From: Chloroflexota bacterium
GTDB lineage: Bacteria; Chloroflexota; Dehalococcoidia; JACQUA01
Length of the DNA stretch: 59,254 nucleotides
Direction: 5' to 3'
Assembly (NCBI GenBank): GCA_016210565.1
Contig: JACQUA010000019.1
Span: 1 to 59,254 of the forward strand
Below the pieces are notes generated by a model. The model was not told the origin of the DNA and searched no databases. It saw nothing but the letters and a program-made list of their open reading frames with translations. Both the position numbers and the translations under genes were made by a program. Shown here in pieces: positions 18,435 through 25,351 of the stretch; position 1 is the stretch's first letter, and each line of letters opens with the position of its first letter.

Positions 18435-19235
18435 ATGACAAGCAAGCTGGACCAACTCGAAAATATCCTCAAAGATATGGCTTCCGTAGTGGTGGCCTAC
18501 TCCGGTGGGGTGGATAGCACCCTGCTGGCTTTTGTGGCCCACAAAGTGCTGGGGAATAAGGCCCTGGCCGTCACCGCGGTATCGTCTACCTATCCTTCGC
18601 GGGAGGTGGAAGAAGCCAGAGTCCTGGCCAAACAACTCGGCCTGCGCCACATGGTCATCCATACTCGCGAACTGGAGGACAGCGCCTTCGTCGCCAACGA
18701 CCCCAACCGGTGCTACTATTGCAAGACGGAGCTTTTTTCGGACCTGCAGCAACTGGCCCGCAAGGAAGGCCTGGTCTGGGTGGCGGACGGCTCGAACTTC
18801 GATGACCTGAAGGACTACCGTCCTGGGCGGAAGGCCGGGCAGGAGCAAAGGGTGCGCAGCCCTCTGTACGAAGCCGGCTTTACCAAGCAGGAGATAAGGG
18901 ATGCCTCGAAGTCTCTTGGTCTGCCGAACTGGAATAAGCCGGCCATGGCCTGCCTGGCTTCCCGCTTCCCGTACGGGACGGCCATCACCGAAGATGTTCT
19001 GAAGGTCCTGGAACAGGCGGAAGAGTACCTGCATTCCCTGGGGGCCAGGCAGGTCAGGGTCCGCCACCACGGGACCATCGCCCGGATCGAAGTTGACCGG
19101 GAAACCATGGGCGTCTTGCTGAACGGGCACCGGGAAGAAGTGGTGGCGAAGCTGAAAAGCCTGGGCTACACCTACGTGACGCTGGATCTCGAAGGGTATC
19201 GGACGGGGAGTATGAATGAAACCCTCAACAGGTAA
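18435..19235 (+). CDS. larE: Pyridinium-thioacid sulfur insertase LarE
   Basis: A 266-residue PP-loop ATPase in nickel-pincer nucleotide synthesis. It adenylates the carboxylate of the LarB product and inserts sulfur. The PP-loop AYSGGVDSTLLAF is at residues 21-33; the C-terminal half contains MACLASRFPYGTAIT with Cys173, matching the sacrificial Cys of the family. CYYCKTEL gives Cys93 and Cys96, so three cysteines could also support an iron-sulfur type LarE (inference). It lies upstream of larC; no larB or larA lies in the window. Confidence 0.9.
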   Translation: MTSKLDQLENILKDMASVVVAYSGGVDSTLLAFVAHKVLGNKALAVTAVSSTYPSREVEEARVLAKQLGLRHMVIHTRELEDSAFVANDPNRCYYCKTELFSDLQQLARKEGLVWVADGSNFDDLKDYRPGRKAGQEQRVRSPLYEAGFTKQEIRDASKSLGLPNWNKPAMACLASRFPYGTAITEDVLKVLEQAEEYLHSLGARQVRVRHHGTIARIEVDRETMGVLLNGHREEVVAKLKSLGYTYVTLDLEGYRTGSMNETLNR

Positions 19236-19311
19236 GGGGAAAAGATTCTGCCACAGGCACGGAGGCCTGTGCCACCCGGGCCTGTGCCACCCCAGAGAGG
19301 GCAGGTGAGCC

Positions 19312-20508
19312 ATCCGGGCCGCTTATCTGGACTGCTTTGCCGGCGCCAGCGGCGACATGGTCCTGGGCGCTCTGGCTGACGCCGGCCTGCCGCTGGATGA
19401 TCTTCGCCGGGAGCTGGGCAAGATACCCCTGACCGGCTACAGCATCGGCGCGGAAAAGGTCAGCAAGAACGGCTTCCCGGCAACCCAGTTTAACGTTGCC
19501 GTTGCCAGGAAGACCGGGCGGTCCCGTACCCACAAAGACATTGCTGCTATTATCGGGCGGAGCAAGCTCAGCGCCCGTCTGAAAGAAAGGGGCGCCGCCG
19601 TTTTCGCCAGCCTGGCGCGGGCGGAGGGGAAGGTGCACCAGGTCCCGGCCGAGGAGGTCAGGCTCCACGAGGTCGGGGCCGTAGACGCCATCGTGGACGT
19701 AATGGGGGTGGTGATTGGCCTGGAACTGATGGGTATTGAAAGCCTCTACGCCTCGCCCCTACCCAGCGGCCGGGGCAGCTTCAAGACCGATCATGGCTAC
19801 ATGTATCCTGTTCCCGCTCCGGCCACGATGGAGCTTCTGGCCGCCGTCAAGGCGCCGCTGGTGGTTTCCGACCAGCCGTGGGCCGGCGAGATGGTGACGC
19901 CGACCGGGGCCGCCATCATCGCGACCCTGGCATCTTTCCAGCGGCCCACCCTGGCGCTGGAAATCGTCGGCTGCGGCGCCGGTAACCGGGATCTGCCGCA
20001 AATACCCAACATCCTCCGCATCTGGATCGGGGAAGAAGCGAGGGAAGAGGCGGGCCTGGTACTGCTGGAGACCAATATTGACGACATGAGCCCGCAGGTG
20101 TCCGGCTACGTCATGGAGCGACTCTTTGAGCTGGGCGCCCGGGATGTCTGGTTCACTCCCATCTTCATGAAGAAGAACCGCCCGGCGACGATGCTCAGCG
20201 TCCTGTCGCCGGCGGGCGAAGAGTCCCGGATGGCGGAAGTCATTCTCCGCGAGACGACCACGCTGGGAATCCGCGTGCGTCCGGTGACCCGGCACGAAGC
20301 AGACAGAGAACTGATTGAATTCCCATCGAGTTTGGGCCGGGTCCACGTCAAGATCAAGAAATTCCAGGGCCGGGTGGCCGGCGTGTCGCCCGAATACGAA
20401 GACTGCCGGCGGCTGGCTGCTGAAAAAGGCCTCCCCCTGCAGGAAGTGCTGCGTACGGTAGAAAGCGAAGCGTACCAACACATCAAGACAGGCAAAGGAC
20501 CGGCCTAA
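19312..20508 (+). CDS. larC: Nickel insertase LarC, apparent non-standard start
   Basis: A protein of about 399 residues that inserts nickel into the pincer cofactor by a CTP-dependent reaction. Family features are YLDCFAGASGDMVLGAL at the N-terminus, VRLHEVGAVDAIVDVMG, EMVTPTGAAIIATLA, and LETNIDDMSPQVSGYVMERL. The conserved N-terminal block begins 15 codons before the first ATG (19357). The in-frame TGA just upstream leaves only ATC at 19312 as the place where an initiator should sit, right after an AGGTGAG ribosome-like site. Either AUC is used, the gene has lost its start, or the base is a sequencing error. Starting at ATG 19357 would delete the catalytic-looking N-terminus. Confidence 0.85.
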   Translation: MRAAYLDCFAGASGDMVLGALADAGLPLDDLRRELGKIPLTGYSIGAEKVSKNGFPATQFNVAVARKTGRSRTHKDIAAIIGRSKLSARLKERGAAVFASLARAEGKVHQVPAEEVRLHEVGAVDAIVDVMGVVIGLELMGIESLYASPLPSGRGSFKTDHGYMYPVPAPATMELLAAVKAPLVVSDQPWAGEMVTPTGAAIIATLASFQRPTLALEIVGCGAGNRDLPQIPNILRIWIGEEAREEAGLVLLETNIDDMSPQVSGYVMERLFELGARDVWFTPIFMKKNRPATMLSVLSPAGEESRMAEVILRETTTLGIRVRPVTRHEADRELIEFPSSLGRVHVKIKKFQGRVAGVSPEYEDCRRLAAEKGLPLQEVLRTVESEAYQHIKTGKGPA

Positions 20509-20646
20509 GAGTTGGAGAATTTGCACGGTGAATTGTCCTTGAATTGTCTCTCGGCGTTTGCAGCTTATGGGCATGCGGCGTTGAATCCCGAGTTTGGTTG
20601 TTCAATCGCCAAGGAGAGGCGTAAGCCCCGTTGCTGAGGACTTACC

Positions 20647-21408
20647 ATGGGATGCGCTTTCGCGATCTGTGGGGCCGTAATCCTTTTTCTTTTCATTTTA
20701 AGTGTTAATCCTGGAGCAGCAGGGGTCGTGGCTCTGGTTTCTGTTGGCGTCCTACTCATCCGTTGGGTCATTAGGCAAAATCAACCCCTCCCGCCTCGAC
20801 CTCCGGTTCAGAAGACCCCAACGGGTGTCCGGCCGCCGATAGTATTTGCAAACGTCACCCCCGGAACGACGATTTCCTCAACAGTTGACCTCCAAGGTCT
20901 AAGAGACGCGCTGACCGGGGAACCTCTTGACGTAGCGCTCGGTCTCTACCAATGTGGACCTTGCACAGTCTACTACCACCCGAGCAGCGTTGAGTTCCTC
21001 AGAACCAATAACGGCGGTCTTTGTATTTCTTGTGGGAGCTCGAACATTGTCCCCCGTTCGGAGGTTGATCCAAAAGAGCGCGGTCGAAATTATGACCCTG
21101 AAATCGTCACATTGTCTAATTACCAGCATTCCGTGAACCGGGTCGTAACCTTCGAAGGCCGCGCTGTGGACATTCGCAAGATCGGGGACAGGAAGAGCAG
21201 TTATGCTATAATGTTCGAAAATGAACCGTGGAGGGAAGGCTTTAAGATGGTGGTGTGGGAGGGTCACATTAGCGGAGTCGGCGGTCATGGATTCATCAGG
21301 GGCCTTCGAAACAAGAAGATAACAGTTCGCGGGTTGGTGCAAAAGGATCCAACGTTCGGGTATCAGATAATATTAGATCGGCGCAGCATGATTCTCGATG
21401 TCAAATGA
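20647..21408 (+). CDS. Membrane zinc-finger/OB-fold protein, candidate E3-like factor
   Basis: A 253-residue protein opening the ubiquitin-like operon. Two hydrophobic helices (residues about 4-20 and 24-42) are followed by a Pro-rich linker (PLPPRPPVQ). A zinc-binding module has Cys103-x2-Cys106, a His111 in YYHPSS, and Cys126-x2-Cys129 in GGLCISCGS. This spacing resembles treble-clef/RING-derived fingers but has too few ligands for a full RING. The C-terminal third (RVVTFEGRAVDIRK to SMILDVK) looks like an OB fold. A GAGGA site precedes ATG 20647. An E3-like or membrane-recruiting role is inferred only from structure and position. Confidence 0.7.
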   Translation: MGCAFAICGAVILFLFILSVNPGAAGVVALVSVGVLLIRWVIRQNQPLPPRPPVQKTPTGVRPPIVFANVTPGTTISSTVDLQGLRDALTGEPLDVALGLYQCGPCTVYYHPSSVEFLRTNNGGLCISCGSSNIVPRSEVDPKERGRNYDPEIVTLSNYQHSVNRVVTFEGRAVDIRKIGDRKSSYAIMFENEPWREGFKMVVWEGHISGVGGHGFIRGLRNKKITVRGLVQKDPTFGYQIILDRRSMILDVK

Positions 21409-21653
21409 GGTGGAAAGAGCTAGTCAGTTCCCGCAATGATGTTTTGGAGGAGATGAGGAAACAGAGCCCCTATGAAATACTGAGGCTGGATCCTTACGCT
21501 TCCCAAGATGAGGCAAAAAAGGCATATATCAAACTCATCAGCACGTACCATCCCGACAAGTCCCATCGTTTCCTTAGAAGAACCAACGAAGAGATTGCAA
21601 AATTGATCAACGCTGCATACGAATCAATCGTGAGGCAGAGGAATGGTCAATGA
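21405..21653 (+). CDS. Small J-domain (DnaJ-like) protein
   Basis: An 82-residue protein that is little more than a J domain: SPYEILRLDPYASQDEAKKAYIKL, the diagnostic HPD at residues 49-51 (STYHPDKSH), and LINAAYESIV. It should stimulate an Hsp70 ATPase. Its ATG overlaps the stop of the preceding gene (ATGA) and its 3' end overlaps the E1 gene by 11 bp, so it is an integral part of the operon. No J-domain function in ubiquitin-like operons can be assumed; delivery of substrates from a chaperone is one idea. Confidence 0.85.
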   Translation: MRWKELVSSRNDVLEEMRKQSPYEILRLDPYASQDEAKKAYIKLISTYHPDKSHRFLRRTNEEIAKLINAAYESIVRQRNGQ

Positions 21654-22842
21654 GAGATATGTGAGACACTCTCTCATTGACTGGTTCGATCAGGAACGGC
21701 TTACGAAAGCCCGGGCAATTGTCGTTGGGGCAGGCGCCGTGGGTAACGAGCTCCTAAAGAACCTGTGTTTGCTAGGCGTTGGCCATATCCACATAGTGGA
21801 CTACGATCGCATCGAAGTTCACAATCTCACCAGGTCCGTCCTATTTACCGAACATGATCTAGGTCGCTATAAGGCCGAAGCTGCGGCAGAGGCATGCAAA
21901 GAAATTGATCCAAATGTTCAGATCACATTCAGTTGCGACAACTTTTGGAATTCCCTAACAATCGGGGACCTGAAGAAATGCGATGCTCTTTTTTGCTGTG
22001 TCGACAATTTTGACGCGCGCGTCAAGTTGAACCAGCTATGTTTGTTATCCACGGTCGATTTCTACAATGCGGCAATAGACAGCAGGTTTGTAAGTGCAGA
22101 ACGCTATCCCTTTGGTTCCGAGAAGCAAACAGCATGTTACGAGTGCAATCTGCCTTCATCTGTATACGCCAAGATGCGCGACAGATATTCCTGCGGATGG
22201 CTGAAGAAAAGGGCTTTCGAAGAAAAAAAGGTCCCCACGACGATTATAACTTCCAGCGCTGCTGGGGCAGCCCTCTGCTCGATGTACCTTCAAAGGTACC
22301 ACCCAGACAGCGCAAGCGGCTCCTGCCGCTGGTATCTGGACACGATCACCCTCAACTCGGACTTGTCGGCTTTGGAACCGAACGGGGAGTGCGTCACCTG
22401 TTCCAGGTTGGCGAGCGAGGTGCACTACTTCAGGGTCAGTCCAAATAAGCCACTGGACATGCTCTCGGATCTGCAAGTCCAAGAAGACTTACCCATTTTC
22501 TTTAGCGACAGGGTCGTGTTAGATGTTGCGTGCGCTAAGTGTGGCTACACAACAGCAGTCAATGATCTGGCAGACAAATATGACGATCGGCTCCTTTTCT
22601 GCGACCACTGCCAAGCGATGTCAAACGTGCCCGCGCTAAGGGACTTCATGACAGTGTCGGAGCTGGAACGTGTATTTGCTAACGGTGCGCCGCCCGCCAA
22701 GTTCGTCTACTTTTCGGTAGACAACACCCTATTTGTTCTTGAGACGGAGGAACCAGATGCCGGAACTGAAGCTGATCATCCGAACAGCCGACAGGACCAG
22801 GAAAGCCGAAATAACCGTATCAACGGAGCAACGGATTGCTGA
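21643..22842 (+). CDS. E1-like ubiquitin-activating enzyme (ThiF/HesA/MoeB fold)
   Basis: A 399-residue adenylating enzyme. It has the nucleotide loop VVGAGAVGNELL (residues 27-37), IVDYDRIEVHNLTRS with Asp53, Asp55 and Arg64, Lys77, and CVDNFDARVKLNQLC with Asp121. Two CxxC pairs (165/168 and 250/253) form the usual structural zinc site; Cys184 in the loop before VPTTIITSSAAGA is a candidate thioester Cys. A second zinc ribbon (297/300 and 320/323) is added near the C-terminus. It should adenylate the C-terminus of the adjacent ubiquitin-like protein and pass it to the E2. The last 86 bp overlap the ubiquitin-like gene. Confidence 0.9.
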   Translation: MVNERYVRHSLIDWFDQERLTKARAIVVGAGAVGNELLKNLCLLGVGHIHIVDYDRIEVHNLTRSVLFTEHDLGRYKAEAAAEACKEIDPNVQITFSCDNFWNSLTIGDLKKCDALFCCVDNFDARVKLNQLCLLSTVDFYNAAIDSRFVSAERYPFGSEKQTACYECNLPSSVYAKMRDRYSCGWLKKRAFEEKKVPTTIITSSAAGAALCSMYLQRYHPDSASGSCRWYLDTITLNSDLSALEPNGECVTCSRLASEVHYFRVSPNKPLDMLSDLQVQEDLPIFFSDRVVLDVACAKCGYTTAVNDLADKYDDRLLFCDHCQAMSNVPALRDFMTVSELERVFANGAPPAKFVYFSVDNTLFVLETEEPDAGTEADHPNSRQDQESRNNRINGATDC

Positions 22843-23029
22843 GATCGTCCAAGCCGCAAAGGATAACTGGGCGCTGCCTCGAGACACTGCATATAACGTA
22901 GTAGATATCTCGAGGAGCAAGACGCTAAACGAGGGTCAAACGTTGGAACAAGCTGGAGTTGCAGATGGTGACACGCTGGAGATCCAACCTGTCCTCGTGG
23001 CGGGGGACCAGCATGGATGCCCGGGGTAA
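22757..23029 (+). CDS. Ubiquitin-like beta-grasp protein (YukD-like)
   Basis: A 90-residue protein. A GGAGG six bases upstream fixes ATG 22757. The pattern ELKLIIRTADRTRKAEITV, a helix RIAEIVQAAKDNWAL, and TLNEGQTLEQAGVADGDTLEI is the beta-grasp ubiquitin fold, closest in feel to YukD-type domains. The C-terminus is EIQPVLVAGDQHGCPG: it lacks the usual Gly-Gly but ends in a single Gly. It could be activated directly at Gly90 or after trimming, for example after Gly83 by the JAMM peptidase. Lies inside the E1-E2 operon, overlapping both genes. Confidence 0.82.
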   Translation: MPELKLIIRTADRTRKAEITVSTEQRIAEIVQAAKDNWALPRDTAYNVVDISRSKTLNEGQTLEQAGVADGDTLEIQPVLVAGDQHGCPG

Positions 23030-23540
23030 GCGCATAGACCAAGACGTTGGCAAACTACGAAGCTTAAGGGACAGGCACAGCGACCTTGTCGAAAGCATCG
23101 CCGTTACCGGAAACCCTGTGTCCAGGATTAGGCTCCTCCTGCACATTCCAACTGCCGAAACTACAGACTATCCGGTCAAACCTACGGCCACTCAGACAGT
23201 TCTAATCGAACTACCTGCACGGTATCCGGGAAAAGAAGCACCCCCAATGCTGTCGATCACAACTCCCATCTGGCACCCAAATGTGTATGAGAGCGGCCTG
23301 ATATGCCTTGGGCAATGGCATCCGACAGAGTGGCTTGACTTGCTGATCGTCAGGGTTATGCGTCTATTTGCTTTCGATCCTTCCATAGTTAACACTGAGT
23401 CGGCGGCCAATCCAAAGGCAGCCGACTGGTACAAACGCACTAAGATGAGATATCCCGCTGCCTTTCCAACCATGAACATCGAAAGGTTAAAAACGCTTAT
23501 GGCGCCTCGCCCACAGATAGTCTGGCGAGACTTCAAGTAG
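23013..23540 (+). CDS. E2-like ubiquitin-conjugating enzyme (UBC fold)
   Basis: A 175-residue protein with the classic E2 signature: VLIELPARYPGKEAPPML, then the HPN tripeptide (residues 88-90), then GLICLG with catalytic Cys98, followed by WHPTEWLDLLIVRVMRLF and a C-terminal NPKAADWYKR helix. These are the residues that accept ubiquitin-like protein from E1 in eukaryotic E2s. ATG 23013 follows a GGGGGA site and overlaps the ubiquitin-like gene by 17 bp, so expression is tightly coupled. Confidence 0.92.
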   Translation: MDARGKRIDQDVGKLRSLRDRHSDLVESIAVTGNPVSRIRLLLHIPTAETTDYPVKPTATQTVLIELPARYPGKEAPPMLSITTPIWHPNVYESGLICLGQWHPTEWLDLLIVRVMRLFAFDPSIVNTESAANPKAADWYKRTKMRYPAAFPTMNIERLKTLMAPRPQIVWRDFK

Positions 23541-23605
23541 CAGCTTCGCCAAGTCTTGGTGCCTGGCCGAGATATGGTTTATCAATCGTCTAAGACGGTG
23601 TTGCC

Positions 23606-24220
23606 GTGACAGTCTGGAAGAATGTTGAGGCTGACGCGAGGGCCCTCAGCCTCTCCCAGTTCCTAGCTGGGGTCGCTCTGTTGCCCGCCATCAAGTTCGT
23701 ACTCAAAACAGTCCGTCATCCAACAGTGCTTATCGCCCAGTCCTCGATGCAGGATTTGGATAGGCATGCGAAGTCAGCCAGCGAGGAGATCGGCGGACTC
23801 TTGGCTGGCGCTGCATACTCTCTACCGTACAAGGTCACACATGGCTACGGCTTCCTGACTTTTATTACCGAGGTAATTCCTGGCGGCGAATGCCAAAGCA
23901 CGCCGGTGTCGCTGAAGATGGGCACAGACATCTGGGATCGAGCACAATGCCATATGGACAACGGAAAATTGATCGTGGGTTGGTATCACTCCCACCCTGG
24001 CATTGGCGCCTTTTTCAGTGCCACAGACCGGTCAACGCAACGGGCGTTCTTCAACAGTCCGTACTCCCTGGGACTCGTGATTGACCCCATTCAAGGCGTC
24101 ATGAGGTGCTACTTTGGCAGAGATTCAATTGACACAAACACGACCATCGAGGTGGTGACTGCTTCGCCCATGATTTCACCCCCAGGTGTTGACAAGCGAA
24201 CGTCCACAAAGGGGAGTTGA
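23606..24220 (+). CDS. JAB/JAMM metallopeptidase (deubiquitinase-like)
   Basis: A 204-residue protein of the Mov34/MPN/JAMM family. It carries the complete metal-site set: Glu61 in SASEEIGGLLAG, and His128, His130, Ser138 and Asp141 in GWYHSHPGIGAFFSATD. In ubiquitin-like systems such enzymes mature the modifier or remove it from targets. An N-terminal stretch of about 40 residues precedes the catalytic domain. The GTG at 23606 is the only upstream start after an in-frame TAA. It lies 65 bp after the E2 gene and closes the operon. Confidence 0.9.
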   Translation: MTVWKNVEADARALSLSQFLAGVALLPAIKFVLKTVRHPTVLIAQSSMQDLDRHAKSASEEIGGLLAGAAYSLPYKVTHGYGFLTFITEVIPGGECQSTPVSLKMGTDIWDRAQCHMDNGKLIVGWYHSHPGIGAFFSATDRSTQRAFFNSPYSLGLVIDPIQGVMRCYFGRDSIDTNTTIEVVTASPMISPPGVDKRTSTKGS

Positions 24221-24239
24221 CCTCGATTTCGTAACGGCC

Positions 24240-25010
24240 GTGTTAACGCGAGACATCGAGTTTAGGGTAGACAGCCTGAAGCTGGTTGGCGAGCTGTACC
24301 TGCCAGAAGGCCGGTCCCCGGCTAAACTCCCGGCCCTGTGCCTCTGCCATGGCATACCGGCGCAGCGTCCCGTCCCCGGCGACCAGGGTTACCCTTCCCT
24401 GGCCCGCGGCTTCACGGCCTTGGGAATCGTCACCATGATCTTCAACTTCCGGGGCTGCGGCCTGAGCGAAGGGAACTTAGACATGCTGGGGTGGACGCGG
24501 GACCTTTCGGGCGCCATTGACTATCTAGCGGCCATCCCGGAAGTGGACCGCGACCGTCTTCTTCTGATGGGCTTCAGCGGCGGCGCCGCGGCGGCCGTCT
24601 ATGTGACCGCGGCCGACCCCAGGGTCAAGGGCCTGGTGGGTTGCGCCTGTCCGGCGCGGTTTACCATGGTGCAGACCAGGGAAGGGCGCGAGGCCTTCCT
24701 GAAGCAAGCCCGGGAGATGGGGACTATCAAAGACCCCGGCTTCCCCGCTTCGGAGAAGGAATGGGCGGCCAATTTCGGCAAAATCAGCCCGGTCAAATTC
24801 ATCTCTTACATCTCTCCTCGCCCTTTGCTGCTCATCCACGGCGACGCCGATGACGTGGTGCCGGTGAGCCACGCCCGGCGGCTCTACCGGCGCGCCGGAG
24901 AGCCTAAAGAGCTGGCCGTCATCCCGGGGGCCGGTCACCGCCTCAGGCTGGAGGAACGGGCCATGGACCTGGCGAGAAACTGGGTCCAGGCGCGGTTAGA
25001 AGGTTTTTAA
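24240..25010 (+). CDS. Alpha/beta hydrolase, dienelactone-hydrolase/peptidase-like
   Basis: About 256 residues, alpha/beta-hydrolase fold. It has the oxyanion region LPALCLCHGIP, NFRGCGLSEGN, the nucleophile elbow MGFSGGAA with Ser, the acid LLIHGDADDVVP, and the His in PGAGHRL. The substrate is unknown. GTG 24240 is preferred (RDIEFRVDSLKLVGELYLPEG then follows directly); a GTG at 24186 would overlap the JAMM gene. Its GC-rich codon use is like the general genome and unlike the operon before it, so it probably was not part of the imported block. Confidence 0.82.
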   Translation: MLTRDIEFRVDSLKLVGELYLPEGRSPAKLPALCLCHGIPAQRPVPGDQGYPSLARGFTALGIVTMIFNFRGCGLSEGNLDMLGWTRDLSGAIDYLAAIPEVDRDRLLLMGFSGGAAAAVYVTAADPRVKGLVGCACPARFTMVQTREGREAFLKQAREMGTIKDPGFPASEKEWAANFGKISPVKFISYISPRPLLLIHGDADDVVPVSHARRLYRRAGEPKELAVIPGAGHRLRLEERAMDLARNWVQARLEGF

Positions 25011-25262
25011 AGTTTATAAGGTTCATAAGGTTGATAAGGTTACCCGCCCCGCTGCCCCGCCACCCCGCCGATTACAGATTGCTGATTGCAGATTACGGAT
25101 TAGATTCCGAGATTCGAATATTCCCGACCCCGGGCTGCCGACTGCCGACTATCGACCATTGACTACCGGCGGTCAGGGCACGCGGCAGCGTGCCGCTACG
25201 GACCGCCGTCCACCCGCTACTCACTACCCGCTACTGGCTACTCGCTACTGGCAATATGCAAC
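25011..25262. repeat. Tandem and palindromic repeats before purF
   Basis: With the promoter segment, the gap is about 340 bp without a gene. It contains TTCATAAGGTTGATAAGGTT units (25013-25040), AGATTGC-type units (25073-25115), the palindrome GGCACGCGGCAGCGTGCCGC (25177-25196), and CTACTCACTACCCGCTACT words (25214-25250). Confidence 0.75.
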
Positions 25263-25291
25263 TTGCTACTTGCTTCGCCGGGGAATATAAT
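25263..25291 (+). promoter_or_regulatory. Promoter for purF
   Basis: TTGCTA (25263-25268), a 17 bp spacer and a perfect TATAAT (25286-25291). Transcription would start near 25298, leaving a leader of about 55 nt before the GTG at 25352. Confidence 0.7.
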
Positions 25292-25351
25292 AGAGCGTGT
25301 AGGTAATCCATTTCCTATGATTAGAACCCTCCGCGCGGGAGTTAACACCTA

